A DNA stretch of 24,996 nucleotides. Source: DATDCV01 sp036524155. GTDB taxonomy: Bacteria > Verrucomicrobiota > Verrucomicrobiia > Limisphaerales > UBA8199. The DNA is taken from assembly GCA_036524155.1 (NCBI GenBank), contig DATDCV010000669.1, positions 1 to 24,996 of the forward strand, read 5' to 3'. The notes below the pieces were generated by a model. The model was not told the DNA's origin, searched no databases, and saw only the letters and a program-made list of their open reading frames with translations. Shown piece by piece: positions 1 through 8,368 of the stretch. A program made the position numbers and the translations under genes. Positions within the stretch are counted from its first letter, which is position 1. Each line of letters begins with the position of its first letter.

Positions 1-993
1 GTGCAGAGCGTTGACGAGGAACTGGAATTCGTCCGGAGTGCCGAACCGGTTGGTGACTCCATAAAAGCCGGTGACATGATAACCCCAGGACGGATAGAAT
101 GCGTGCTCGGCCACGGGCAGAAACTCGACGTGCGTGAACCCCATCGAGCGCGTATATTCCACGAGTTCGCCCGCCAGCTCACGATATCCGGGAGATTCCC
201 CGGGCGACTTTTTGCGCCAGGAGCCCAGGTGAACCTCATAAACGCTCAGTGGCTCGCGCAGCATGTTCTGCTGCCGCCGCCGCGCCATCCACGCCTCGTC
301 ACTCCAGCCAAACTTGCGGTTGTCCCATACGATCGCCGCATTCTTGGGCGGTGTCTCAAAAAACACTCCGTAGGGATCTGTCTTGAGCGGCAACTGCCTC
401 CCGCCGCTCCGTATCTCGTACTTGTACTGAGCCCCCTCCCCAACTCCAGGGATGAAGATCTCCCACACCCCAGAGGCACCGAGCGAGCGCATCAGGTGGA
501 TCCTCCCGTCCCAGTTATTGAAGTTCCCCACAACACTGACCCGCTCGGCATTCGGCGCCCAAACGGCAAAGCTCGTGCCGGGCACGCCATCGATCGTGCG
601 CAAGTGCGAGCCGAGCTTGTCGTATATCCGGCGTTCATCGCCTTTCCCAAAAAGGTAAAGGTCGCCTTCCCCCAGGGTTGGAAGAAAGGAATAAGGATCG
701 CGCGTGCGTCGGACTGTACCGGCCTGGTCGGTAATGACAAGGTCGTAGGCATACACACGGTCCGCGGCTTTGGTTGTGCCTTCGAACAGGTCCGTTTTCG
801 GAATGCGCTTGAGCTTGATGGTCGGTTTGTCTTTTTCGTGCACCGGCTGCAGTTCCACCTCGGCTGCGCCAGGCACGAAAGCGCGGGCGACCAATCCCGC
901 GCCGTTCCCCAGCGGGTGCAGACCCAGCAACTCGTGCGGCGATCGGTTCCTCGCTTCAACCAGGCTCAGTAGTTCTCGTTGGGTCAGGACCAT
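1..993 (-). CDS. glgB: 1,4-alpha-glucan branching enzyme, N-terminal part (cut by left edge)
   Basis: Glycogen branching enzyme cuts alpha-1,4 glucan chains and re-attaches the fragment in alpha-1,6 linkage during cytoplasmic glycogen synthesis. The minus strand is open from an ATG at 991-993 to the window edge, giving 331 residues of a family usually 630-730 aa long. Residues 1-110 match the GlgB N1 region (starting MVLTQRELLSLVEARN). A CBM48 domain follows at about 125-225, with SFAVWAPNAERVSVVGNFN at 141-159 and a WD after it. The start of the GH13 barrel is seen in VYEVHLGSWR (251-260) and in the MGFTHVEFLPVAEH and SWGYHVTGFYG blocks (284-312). The catalytic Asp and Glu lie beyond the edge. 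No Shine-Dalgarno is visible upstream; the start was chosen because the family's N-terminus begins there. It lies 205 bp downstream of coaE, with a palindromic element between them. Family assignment is secure; completeness of the gene is unknown. Confidence 0.96.
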   Translation of the reverse strand, partial: MVLTQRELLSLVEARNRSPHELLGLHPLGNGAGLVARAFVPGAAEVELQPVHEKDKPTIKLKRIPKTDLFEGTTKAADRVYAYDLVITDQAGTVRRTRDPYSFLPTLGEGDLYLFGKGDERRIYDKLGSHLRTIDGVPGTSFAVWAPNAERVSVVGNFNNWDGRIHLMRSLGASGVWEIFIPGVGEGAQYKYEIRSGGRQLPLKTDPYGVFFETPPKNAAIVWDNRKFGWSDEAWMARRRQQNMLREPLSVYEVHLGSWRKKSPGESPGYRELAGELVEYTRSMGFTHVEFLPVAEHAFYPSWGYHVTGFYGVTNRFGTPDEFQFLVNALH

Positions 994-1035
994 GGTGGAA
1001 CGAATGTAACAGAGGCGCGCTGGATTGCATCACCG

Positions 1036-1069
1036 AAAATCGGACCGGAACCGCACCAAAATCGGACCG
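1036..1069. repeat. Short direct repeat, two copies 22 bp apart
   Basis: The 12-mer AAAATCGGACCG occurs at 1036-1047 and again at 1058-1069, an offset of 22 bp, about two helical turns. Related ATCG fragments continue to about 1080. It sits 40-75 bp upstream of the glgB start on the minus strand, so it could be a tandem operator, or simply part of the flank of the neighbouring palindromic element. Only the repetition itself is seen; any regulatory role is inference. Confidence 0.55.
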
Positions 1070-1081
1070 AAATCGTATCGC

Positions 1082-1178
1082 CTCAGTCTTGGGTCGGAGC
1101 GCCGATTTTTAATCGGCTTAAGCGCGCCGACGGCCGCGTGTAAGCCGAGTGCAACTCGGCGCTCCACCCAAGACTGAG
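1082..1178. repeat. 97-bp palindromic element with cloverleaf potential (REP/MITE-like)
   Basis: The outer arms, 1082-1105 and 1156-1178, are inverted complements with a single unpaired C. Inside them lie three further self-complementary segments: GCCGAT/ATCGGC (1101-1117), CGCGCC paired with GG-CGCG around a GAC loop (1123-1138, extended by TTA/TAA at 1118-1120 and 1141-1143), and GCCGAGT/ACTCGGC (1144-1160). The single strand can fold as a long base stem carrying three hairpins, or as one longer stem if the first and last hairpins open, because 1101-1105 and 1156-1160 can pair either way. No U-run follows on either strand, so it is not a classical terminator. It fills the coaE-glgB gap, as repeated extragenic palindromes usually do. 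No second copy is seen in this window, so that it is dispersed in the genome is inference. Confidence 0.75.
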
Positions 1179-1198
1179 CGGATACCCGACATCCCGCT

Positions 1199-1813
1199 TC
1201 AGCTTTCTCCTGACTTCCAGACTTGCCCGCCCAAGGCAGCCAGGATGCGGTCCAACTGGGCCGCATGCACCGCAAGGCCGGCTTCGCTCCAGATTACATA
1301 ATCCGCGCGTGCCATTTTCGCTTCAACCGACCATTGGGCTTGGATGCGCTGCTGCGCCTGCTCCGCTGGCCACCCTCGCCTTGCGAGCCGCTCCTGTTGG
1401 GCGGCAGCCGAACAGGCTACGCAGATCGTCGCGTCCAATTCCTTTTCCGCGCCCGTCTCGAACAGCAGCGGGATTACCACTACCGCGAGGCTGGCGCCTT
1501 CGGAACGCCAGATCTCAACCTGAGACCGCCAGAGCCGCCGGATCGCGGGGTGAAGGATATGCTCGAGTTGTTTGCGAGCCGCCGGGTCGGAAAACACCCG
1601 CCTCGCCAAATCCGCCCGGCGCAACTGTCCTTGCGAGTCAAGAATGCCGGGGCCGAATACGCGGCCGATCTCTGCCAGTTCAGGCTCCCCGGGCTCCACC
1701 ACCTGGCGAGCCAGGTCATCAGTATCAACCACCGGAACGCCACGGGCACGCAGCATGTCTGAGCAAGTCGTTTTGCCCATCCCCACTCCGCCCGTTAGTC
1801 CGAGGACTTTCAT
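1199..1813 (-). CDS. coaE: Dephospho-CoA kinase
   Basis: Catalyses the last step of coenzyme A synthesis in the cytoplasm: ATP-dependent phosphorylation of the ribose 3'-hydroxyl of dephospho-CoA. The product is 204 aa, the usual CoaE length. It begins MKVLGLTGGVGMGKTT, with the P-loop GGVGMGKT at 8-15. VVDTDDLAR at 28-36 is the family's acidic substrate-binding block, HP at 88-89 and PLLFE at 115-119 are conserved landmarks, and ARADYVIWSEAG (169-179) is the typical C-terminal 'ADxVI-N/S-xG' block. An upstream in-frame start at 1924 would add 37 residues that run back through the terminator hairpin, so the ATG at 1811-1813 is preferred. There is no Shine-Dalgarno; the leader between the hairpin and ATG is only 14 nt. 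The last residues beyond about 195 are unremarkable. Confident. Confidence 0.95.
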   Translation of the reverse strand: MKVLGLTGGVGMGKTTCSDMLRARGVPVVDTDDLARQVVEPGEPELAEIGRVFGPGILDSQGQLRRADLARRVFSDPAARKQLEHILHPAIRRLWRSQVEIWRSEGASLAVVVIPLLFETGAEKELDATICVACSAAAQQERLARRGWPAEQAQQRIQAQWSVEAKMARADYVIWSEAGLAVHAAQLDRILAALGGQVWKSGES

Positions 1814-1827
1814 GCTTAATGGAAACA

Positions 1828-1853
1828 AAAGTCCCACCAAAGGGTGGGACTTT
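1828..1853 (-). terminator. Intrinsic terminator after the secreted-protein operon
   Basis: A perfect 11-bp stem (1828-1838 with 1843-1853, reading AAAGTCCCACC on both strands' 5' sides) closes a 4-nt loop. On the minus strand the hairpin is followed by TTTTGTTT. It begins 21 bp after the stop codon of the 2145-aa protease gene, so it fits a rho-independent terminator for leftward transcription. It ends only 14 nt before the coaE start codon, so it may also act as a leader hairpin for coaE. Confidence 0.85.
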
Positions 1854-1874
1854 CGCGAAAATGCCGTGAGGAAT

Positions 1875-4800
1875 CTACGGACCTTGCCGCAGTGCCCTGT
1901 AGAAACGGGTTCCGATGATGGCACTATCCGGATCGGTGAAACTCACCGTGCCATCGGTTGCTGCGGTCGCGGTGTATATGGCCGTCCAGGTGCTCAAGTC
2001 AGTAGAGGCCTCGATAACATAGACGTTGCCAGGCACACCCAACAGCAGGAGGTGCAGCAGGCTGTCGGAGAAGGCGGCAACCAGGCGTGGAGGCGTGCTC
2101 AGCGGCTGGATCGTCGTAACGTTCAACGTCCACCCCCCGGTAATCACGCCAAGGTCACCGAACGAGTCGTCCAGGACGTAGAGGGCCCAGGTGCCATTGG
2201 GAGCGATGCCCTTGAACGCGGCGAGGCTGGTGCCGTGCGGCGCCAACGGAGCCGGCACCGGGAACGAAACGCTGCCGTACTGGGTTGGCTTGTAGGTACC
2301 GGTGCTGAGGACGCCAAGGTTCGGAAGAACCTCGCTCGCCGAATCGTCAAAGGTCAGATCAACATTCTCAATGTTAGCTCCGCCGCCGCAGTGCGACATT
2401 AGCAGCACGTGCGAGTTGGCGGGTCCAGCGAGGAGCACGTTGACGTCGCTCGGGAAGCTATGCGTTAGCCCGTGCAAAACCACCGACACTTTCCCTACTA
2501 CCCCCGCGATGCCGGTGATCACCACCGTGGACGGGTAAGGCGCGGCGGTGCCGTGGTCCGGGATCCCAATCGCATTGGTGCCGCTCAAGGATGTCGTGGC
2601 CGGCAGGTTGAAGGTGAACACGACTGTGCCCAGGTCATTCCCGCCGTCGCGTAACCGCAGCGCGGCGGCGATGCCGCCACTCGCAACAGAACTGGCCGTG
2701 AAGCTGAAGGCGCGAGCTACCGCTGAACCGCCAGGCGCCAACGCCCCGTAGTTGGCGGGCCCACTCGGCATGGTGACCCCGCCGGATTCGACCAGAGTGG
2801 CGGTGAGGTTGGCGGTATCCAGCACTCCTTCGTTGGCCAGCGCCAGCGACACTGTAACGGTTTCCCCCGGGTCGATCGTCCCATTCGGAGGCGAATAACT
2901 CTCCGACAGCAGCGTTGCTCCGGCGGCCAGGATTTTCGCCGCCGGATTTACCACCTGCGAGACCGCTGAAACCGACCTGCTTGCCTGGGTGTCCTTCGAA
3001 GCGGTGGTCACCACGGCGGAGTTGGTCAGCGGACCGGCCGCGGACGGAGCGAGCACAACGGTAACCGCGGCCGAGCCGCCCGCAGCAAGCGCGCCGAGGC
3101 TTGCGACGAGCGTCCCGCCGGTTTCCGTCCATGTTCCTTGCGAAGCAGAAGCCGTAACAAACACAGTACCCGTCGGCAGAGAATCCGTCACTCGCACCTC
3201 CAGGGCTTTGCCGGGGCCGGCATTGGCAACCGTGATGGTATAAGTCAGATTGCTGCCGACAATGACGGGATCCGGTAACGCGGTCATGCTGACACCCAAG
3301 CTCGTCTGGGGGAGGTTCACCGTCGTAACCACTACCGCCCGGTTGTCCCCGCTATGGATGTCGGTTTCGAAGGCCGCAACATAACCGGTGTTAGTCAACT
3401 GCGCAGGACATCCCACCTGGGGCTGGACCACCGCCGTGAGGGTTGCCGATCCGCCGACCGGTAGCGTCGCGAAATTAGCAAGGAGCGTGTTTCCATTTGT
3501 AGTCCAATTGCCTTGCGAGATGACTGCCGAAACGAAGCTAGCGAAAGAAGGCAGGGTATTCGAAAAATTCACCCCGGTCGCGGTGGCTGGGCCCGCATTC
3601 GTCACGGCGAAGGTGTAGGTGAGCGCATCTTCGACCAGCACCGAGTCGGGCGAGGCAGTCGCACGCAGGCCGACATCTGCCAGTTGATTCACGGGCGCAA
3701 CCGACGTCAGAGCCAGGCTCCAGCCGCCAGCGATCACGCCATTGTCGCCGGTATTGTCGTCAAAAACGTACAAAGACCACTGCCCGTTGGGGTTCAAGCC
3801 GTTGAAGTCGGACAGCAGCGTGGAATACGGGCCGCCAGGCGCCGGGTTCGAGAAGGTAACCTCGGGCGGGTAAACGGATGGCTGCCAGGTGCCGCTGCTC
3901 ATTTCGCCCATCGCCGGCAATGGAGAGTCGGCACTACTGTCAAAGGTCAGCGTCGCATTGGTCACGTACGAAAGATCAGCCGCGTGAGACAGGATGAGTG
4001 TTTTTACCCCCGTGGGCCCCACCAGCAGCGCATTGATGTCATGCGCGAAACTGTGCGAGATCTCTGCTAACGTCACAGTCACTTTACCTACTTGCCCGGT
4101 TACGCCCGAAACGTTGATCACGGACGGGTACGGGTTTGCCGGGCCGACCTGGTTTTGCGCGTCGGCCGCCGGCACGGCGATCGGGTCCGTGTTGGCAAAG
4201 CTTGCCACCTTAGGCAAGGTGAAAGTGAAGGTGGCCGGAGGCAGGCTGTTCAAGCCGTCCTGAAGCTGGAACGTCGCGACGATCGTGTCCGCGGCGGCAG
4301 CGGCTGCGGTAAACCGGAATTGCCGGGCCACAGGCGCGCCCCCGGGAATCCCCACAGGCCGGAGAATGCCGTAGGTTTGCGGCGCGCCCGGGGAGGTAAC
4401 GCCTCCCGTGGGGAGTAACGTGGCCACCAGGTTCGTGTTGGCCACGTTGCCGACGTTTTGCAGCCGGAACTGAATGGTGACGGTTTCGCCCGCCTCGACC
4501 GATCCGTCCGCAGGGTAGAAGTTTTCATCTACCAGGGTTACCCCGGCCGCAACAATGTTGATGAAGGGCGGGGACACGTTGGCGCTTGCGCTCGCCGCGT
4601 TGTTCGCCGAATTTGGATCCGTTTGAGAGCTGGTGACTGTGGCCGAACTGGTCAGCGTACCTATCCGCGCAGTCGCCGCGACGACCCTGACATTAGCGCT
4701 GCCGCCGACCACGATTGTGCCCAACGAACAAAGCAAACTGCTGCCGCTCAGACTGTAGCTCCCCTGGGAAAGCGACACCTGTGAAACGGTAATCCCCGTC

Positions 4801-7800
4801 GGCAGATTCTGGCTTACCACCACATTAGTCGCTGTGTTAGGGCCCAGGTTCGTCACCGTTATCTGGTAGGTAAGGTTGCTGTTGAGCACCACCGGATTCG
4901 GAAGCGCGCTCATCGCGATCGCAAGATCGGACGCTTGTCCGACCGTGGTCGCCGCGAGTGCTGTGTTGTTGGCCTGATACGGATCAGGCTGCACCGCGGA
5001 CGCGTAAGCGACAGCGTTGATCACCCCGTAAGTCAGCGGAGTGACAACTATCGTTGCCGTGGCAAATGCGTCTTTAGGCAGCAGACCCGGATTGAACAGA
5101 ACGACGTTGCCAGCCACGACGGGCGGGGGGCCCTGGGACGAACTGACCGAATCGATGCGGACGCTCCCGGGGAGTGAATTGGACACCACCACGCCGCTGG
5201 CTGAGGCCGGTCCCAGGTTCGTCACTGAGATCGCATAGGTGAGCTGTCCCCCAACCACTGTCGGATCAGGGAAATCCGCAAGGCCGACAGCCAGGTCGGA
5301 AAGCGGCGGCACGATGACCGTGCCCACAGTTGCTACATTGTCCAGCGGATTCAGCTCGGGATCGGTCGAGGCGACCGACGCGGAGGAAAAGAAGGTGCCT
5401 GACAATGCAGGGATCACCGTAACCGTCACTGAAGCGACACCGCCAACTCCCAGGTTGCCCAGCGTGGCCGTCACCACGCCCGCTGAATAGCTCGCGCCAC
5501 CTTGCGAAGCGAGCGCTGAAACAAATTGCATCGCGCCAGGCACATTGTGCGTGATGACCACTCCGCGCGCCGTGTTCGGGCCGTTGTTGGTAACGGTGAC
5601 AGTGTAAACGAGGTTGCTGCTGATCACCGCGGGATCCGGCACGTCAGTCATGCTGAGGCTGAGGTCAACTCCCGGGCACTGCCCGCCTCCCGCCGCGCAG
5701 CCGCTGGTATACACGTTCAGCGCCCAGCATTCCAGCACGCCGACATTGCCGGCTGCGCCGTCAACGGCCTTTAGTTGCCAGATGCCGGTTGCATTGGTGC
5801 CCGATTTGCCGGAAAAGGCCCCGAGCGACTGGTCCGGACGGAAGGCCCCGACGAAGGGCGGCCGACCGGACGCGATCGTGTTGGTCGCGTCGTCGTCAAA
5901 CAGTGTCCGCGATGATATCGGAAAACAGGCCAGGCCATAATTGGGGCCGTTGCCGTGGTTGGCGGTCAGCAACACTGTGGTCCCATCCGGTCCGATCAGT
6001 TGGAAGGTCAGGTCCGCGTCGAAGGGGTGGACGGTATAGATCGAGGCCGTCACTTTCTGGATGGCTCCAGACACAAATGGAACGAACACGGGCGAGTTGG
6101 TGCCCAGGAAACTGTTGTCCGGTATGACCGCCGGCATGAAGCTGAAGAACGTCGCCGACGGCGCGTTGGTGCCCGTGCTCAATTGCAGTTGATTGATCTT
6201 TGTGCCCGAGTCGGATTTTATCTCTACCTTCAGATTAATCCGAGTGCCGCAAAGGAAGTTGGGGCTCGTCCCGAGTTTGAACGCGGTCAGGTTAGTGGCG
6301 ACGGTATTGGTCGGAATGTCGGGATAGAGTGCCGTGGGCTGCGGAATAAAGACACCTTTGTTAGTCGTCGAAATGGTGACCGAAACATTCGTGGCAGTCA
6401 CCATGCCGACGTTCACCAGCGGGAGATAGAGATCGTTGCACTCGTCAACATCCACTACCCCGTTGCCGTTGCCGCCCAGGACGTAGTTGGTCTGAACCTG
6501 GAGCACGGGAACCATCGGCGCAGGAGTTGCCGTGAGAGATGCCAGCGCGCTCAGTATCCCGTAGCCGCCTGTTATATCCAATCCCGTGGCTTCGTTGTCC
6601 AGGGCGTTGGTGGTGAGGATCGCCCGGCCCTCAGCTGGCGTGAGCAGCGGGTTATACGACTTCACCAGTGCGGCGATGGCGGCGGCGTGCGGCGCCGCGG
6701 CGGACGTTCCGAAAAACGGCTGGAATCCCGGAACGGACGTCTGCACCCCGTCGGCCGCTCCAATCGTCGGGTACTGCCGGACGGCACCGCCGGTGGCCAG
6801 GAAATTCCCCGGAGTAATGGCCGTGCCGTTTTCCTGGAAGAACATCCGCCGGGGGCCATCCGAGCTGAAATCCTCAACGGGGTTCTGAGCGCCGCCCACA
6901 AAAAGGCCCGGGTAAGCGGTGGCCACATCGATGGCGGCGGTTGCAAAGGCGTTCGTTGCCGCGGAATGCCCTCTCGCAAAGCCAGTAGTGTTCTCTTCCA
7001 GTCGTCCGCGGCCCGAATCAATATGGAGAAAGCGGGGATCTCCCGACGCCTTGACGATAACGAGTCGCATGCCGTTAGTAAAACCGCCCACCAGTCCCTC
7101 GAACGGATCTTGCGTCCCGGTTTGCGGATTCGTTGACCCCGCGATTAACGTGTTGCCTGTGCCGTCCACTACATAAAGGTCGTAGTCGTTCGTCGAACCA
7201 CCCAGAGGGTCCGACCAGAACAGCAAGGCGGCGCTGCCTCCCTGGGTGACGGTGTTATATGTATTGGTGGCAAACATGTGAAGGTTGCCGTTCTTGCCGT
7301 TCACCGGCGCGCCGGCGGCACCGCCGTCCACAAAATCACCCTCCCAAGTGCCGGAGGTGTTATGCGCTTTATTGCCGGAGTTGCCAGCCGAGGCGAAGTA
7401 CCACGCCCCATCGGTCGTGACCGCATTCACCGCTCGCGCGACCGGCCCATCCTGAAACACAGGCTCGGTCAGGTAGCGAATGTCGTCGACGAGGATGTCG
7501 CAGCCCGCGGCTCGCAGGTCGAGGATATTCTGTGCAAAATTAGCTTCACCGCCCCCTGCGGTCGCAAAATAGAGAGTTGCACCCGGAGCGAGGTCAGCGA
7601 TGATTTCAAGCATGGCAGTGCCCTCACCGCTTGCAGGGACGCCGCTCTGGCCCGGCAAAACGGTTACATTAGGAGGCAAATCGCCGGTGGCTTGTGACGC
7701 TGCGAGGTGATCCACACTGTCAGAAAGAACGCCCACCTTGACCCCTGCGCCGTCCACACCGAAGCCGGCCCGGGCGAGGATCGCACCATGCGTTGTATCG

Positions 7801-8312
7801 CCCTCGGAGTCCACACTGCCGGTGTCCTGCTCCGGCTTGGTAGCGGGGCGAACGAGTTTCACGTCCGCGCGACCGGCCAACTGTTCGGCAAAAGCCAGCG
7901 GAATGACAGCCTGGATCGCGTTGAACCGGGGCACGCTGTTGATCATCGTGCCACCCGACTGGCTGATGGAATTAAGGAGGTCCGCGCTCACTACCGCCTG
8001 GATGTCCACTTTGATCCGTCCATCAGGTTCCCGCGTAAGGGCCGGCGTCACGCTGCTGACACCCGGTGCAATCGCCTGGCCGCGGCTGAGTTTCAAGGCG
8101 TAATGGATCTGCGAGTCGAGCTTGAGTTGGGCGGGGGTGCGGGAACTCTTCTCCGCCTGGAGCTGCGAGATCTGGTCCAGAACCGCCTGGCTCACTGAGT
8201 CGGCGCGCAGCTCCGGGCAACCGAGCATGGCGATGACCGCGGCGGCGCAGACCAGCCACAACCGGGCACGACTGCCAGGGCAGACTGCAAAGGATGAAGA
8301 TAGTGCGTTCAT
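1875..8312 (-). CDS. Giant secreted S8/S53-like serine protease with P-domain-like and DUF11 repeats
   Basis: A 2145-aa exported protein. Residues 1-38 look like a signal peptide (hydrophobic WLVCAAAVIAMLG, probable cut near LRA-DS). The peptidase domain spans about 185-590. It shows VGVLSDSVDH (Asp198), GEGTAMLEIIADLAPGA (Glu230 where subtilisins have His), ILVDDI (Asp276/277), YFASAGNSG (Asn311, oxyanion hole) and GTSAAAPHAAAIAALV (Ser537). A Glu/Asp/Ser set resembles sedolisins and the S53-like branch of the S8/S53 superfamily. Then come a P-domain-like module (about 725-870), three DUF11 repeats, a 'GETVT' beta domain with a second P-like module (about 1248-1540), two more DUF11 repeats, a third such pair (about 1790-2070), and a 70-residue C-terminal domain ending FYRALRQGP. 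No transmembrane anchor or LPXTG is present. It is the last gene before the terminator. Substrate unknown; active enzyme likely but unproven. Confidence 0.88.
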   Translation of the reverse strand: MNALSSSFAVCPGSRARLWLVCAAAVIAMLGCPELRADSVSQAVLDQISQLQAEKSSRTPAQLKLDSQIHYALKLSRGQAIAPGVSSVTPALTREPDGRIKVDIQAVVSADLLNSISQSGGTMINSVPRFNAIQAVIPLAFAEQLAGRADVKLVRPATKPEQDTGSVDSEGDTTHGAILARAGFGVDGAGVKVGVLSDSVDHLAASQATGDLPPNVTVLPGQSGVPASGEGTAMLEIIADLAPGATLYFATAGGGEANFAQNILDLRAAGCDILVDDIRYLTEPVFQDGPVARAVNAVTTDGAWYFASAGNSGNKAHNTSGTWEGDFVDGGAAGAPVNGKNGNLHMFATNTYNTVTQGGSAALLFWSDPLGGSTNDYDLYVVDGTGNTLIAGSTNPQTGTQDPFEGLVGGFTNGMRLVIVKASGDPRFLHIDSGRGRLEENTTGFARGHSAATNAFATAAIDVATAYPGLFVGGAQNPVEDFSSDGPRRMFFQENGTAITPGNFLATGGAVRQYPTIGAADGVQTSVPGFQPFFGTSAAAPHAAAIAALVKSYNPLLTPAEGRAILTTNALDNEATGLDITGGYGILSALASLTATPAPMVPVLQVQTNYVLGGNGNGVVDVDECNDLYLPLVNVGMVTATNVSVTISTTNKGVFIPQPTALYPDIPTNTVATNLTAFKLGTSPNFLCGTRINLKVEIKSDSGTKINQLQLSTGTNAPSATFFSFMPAVIPDNSFLGTNSPVFVPFVSGAIQKVTASIYTVHPFDADLTFQLIGPDGTTVLLTANHGNGPNYGLACFPISSRTLFDDDATNTIASGRPPFVGAFRPDQSLGAFSGKSGTNATGIWQLKAVDGAAGNVGVLECWALNVYTSGCAAGGGQCPGVDLSLSMTDVPDPAVISSNLVYTVTVTNNGPNTARGVVITHNVPGAMQFVSALASQGGASYSAGVVTATLGNLGVGGVASVTVTVIPALSGTFFSSASVASTDPELNPLDNVATVGTVIVPPLSDLAVGLADFPDPTVVGGQLTYAISVTNLGPASASGVVVSNSLPGSVRIDSVSSSQGPPPVVAGNVVLFNPGLLPKDAFATATIVVTPLTYGVINAVAYASAVQPDPYQANNTALAATTVGQASDLAIAMSALPNPVVLNSNLTYQITVTNLGPNTATNVVVSQNLPTGITVSQVSLSQGSYSLSGSSLLCSLGTIVVGGSANVRVVAATARIGTLTSSATVTSSQTDPNSANNAASASANVSPPFINIVAAGVTLVDENFYPADGSVEAGETVTIQFRLQNVGNVANTNLVATLLPTGGVTSPGAPQTYGILRPVGIPGGAPVARQFRFTAAAAAADTIVATFQLQDGLNSLPPATFTFTLPKVASFANTDPIAVPAADAQNQVGPANPYPSVINVSGVTGQVGKVTVTLAEISHSFAHDINALLVGPTGVKTLILSHAADLSYVTNATLTFDSSADSPLPAMGEMSSGTWQPSVYPPEVTFSNPAPGGPYSTLLSDFNGLNPNGQWSLYVFDDNTGDNGVIAGGWSLALTSVAPVNQLADVGLRATASPDSVLVEDALTYTFAVTNAGPATATGVNFSNTLPSFASFVSAVISQGNWTTNGNTLLANFATLPVGGSATLTAVVQPQVGCPAQLTNTGYVAAFETDIHSGDNRAVVVTTVNLPQTSLGVSMTALPDPVIVGSNLTYTITVANAGPGKALEVRVTDSLPTGTVFVTASASQGTWTETGGTLVASLGALAAGGSAAVTVVLAPSAAGPLTNSAVVTTASKDTQASRSVSAVSQVVNPAAKILAAGATLLSESYSPPNGTIDPGETVTVSLALANEGVLDTANLTATLVESGGVTMPSGPANYGALAPGGSAVARAFSFTASSVASGGIAAALRLRDGGNDLGTVVFTFNLPATTSLSGTNAIGIPDHGTAAPYPSTVVITGIAGVVGKVSVVLHGLTHSFPSDVNVLLAGPANSHVLLMSHCGGGANIENVDLTFDDSASEVLPNLGVLSTGTYKPTQYGSVSFPVPAPLAPHGTSLAAFKGIAPNGTWALYVLDDSFGDLGVITGGWTLNVTTIQPLSTPPRLVAAFSDSLLHLLLLGVPGNVYVIEASTDLSTWTAIYTATAATDGTVSFTDPDSAIIGTRFYRALRQGP

Positions 8313-8319
8313 AATGAAC
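8307..8319. promoter_or_regulatory. 13-bp perfect palindrome over the protease start codon
   Basis: GTTCATAATGAAC is a perfect inverted repeat (6-bp arms, one central base) that contains the ATG of the 2145-aa protease at 8310-8312. No Shine-Dalgarno is present in the 56-bp gap before this gene. The site could bind a dimeric regulator, or form a small hairpin hiding the start codon, or be chance. Only the symmetry is seen. Confidence 0.35.
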
Positions 8320-8368
8320 AGGTAATCAAAGATGCAGGAGAATTATTGCGCATGGCATCCACGACTGG

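Noticed and set aside
1..972. Plus-strand 323-aa reading frame
   Set aside because: It lies exactly over glgB on the other strand and has no recognisable family motifs; it is Pro/Arg/His-rich as expected from the antisense of GC-rich coding DNA.
1814..1924. N-terminal extension of CoaE to 1924
   Set aside because: It would translate through the terminator hairpin and into the protease gene; the family's N-terminus begins at the ATG at 1811-1813.
5955..7136. Plus-strand 393-aa reading frame
   Set aside because: Antisense to the peptidase domain; composition is Arg/Gly/His-rich with no domains, while the minus strand shows a continuous, motif-bearing protein.
8220..8232. Lipoprotein signal (MLGC at residues 29-32) of the protease
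   Set aside because: The residues before Cys do not fit a good lipobox and a later type I-like cut site (LRA-DS) is at least as plausible, so lipidation is not claimed.
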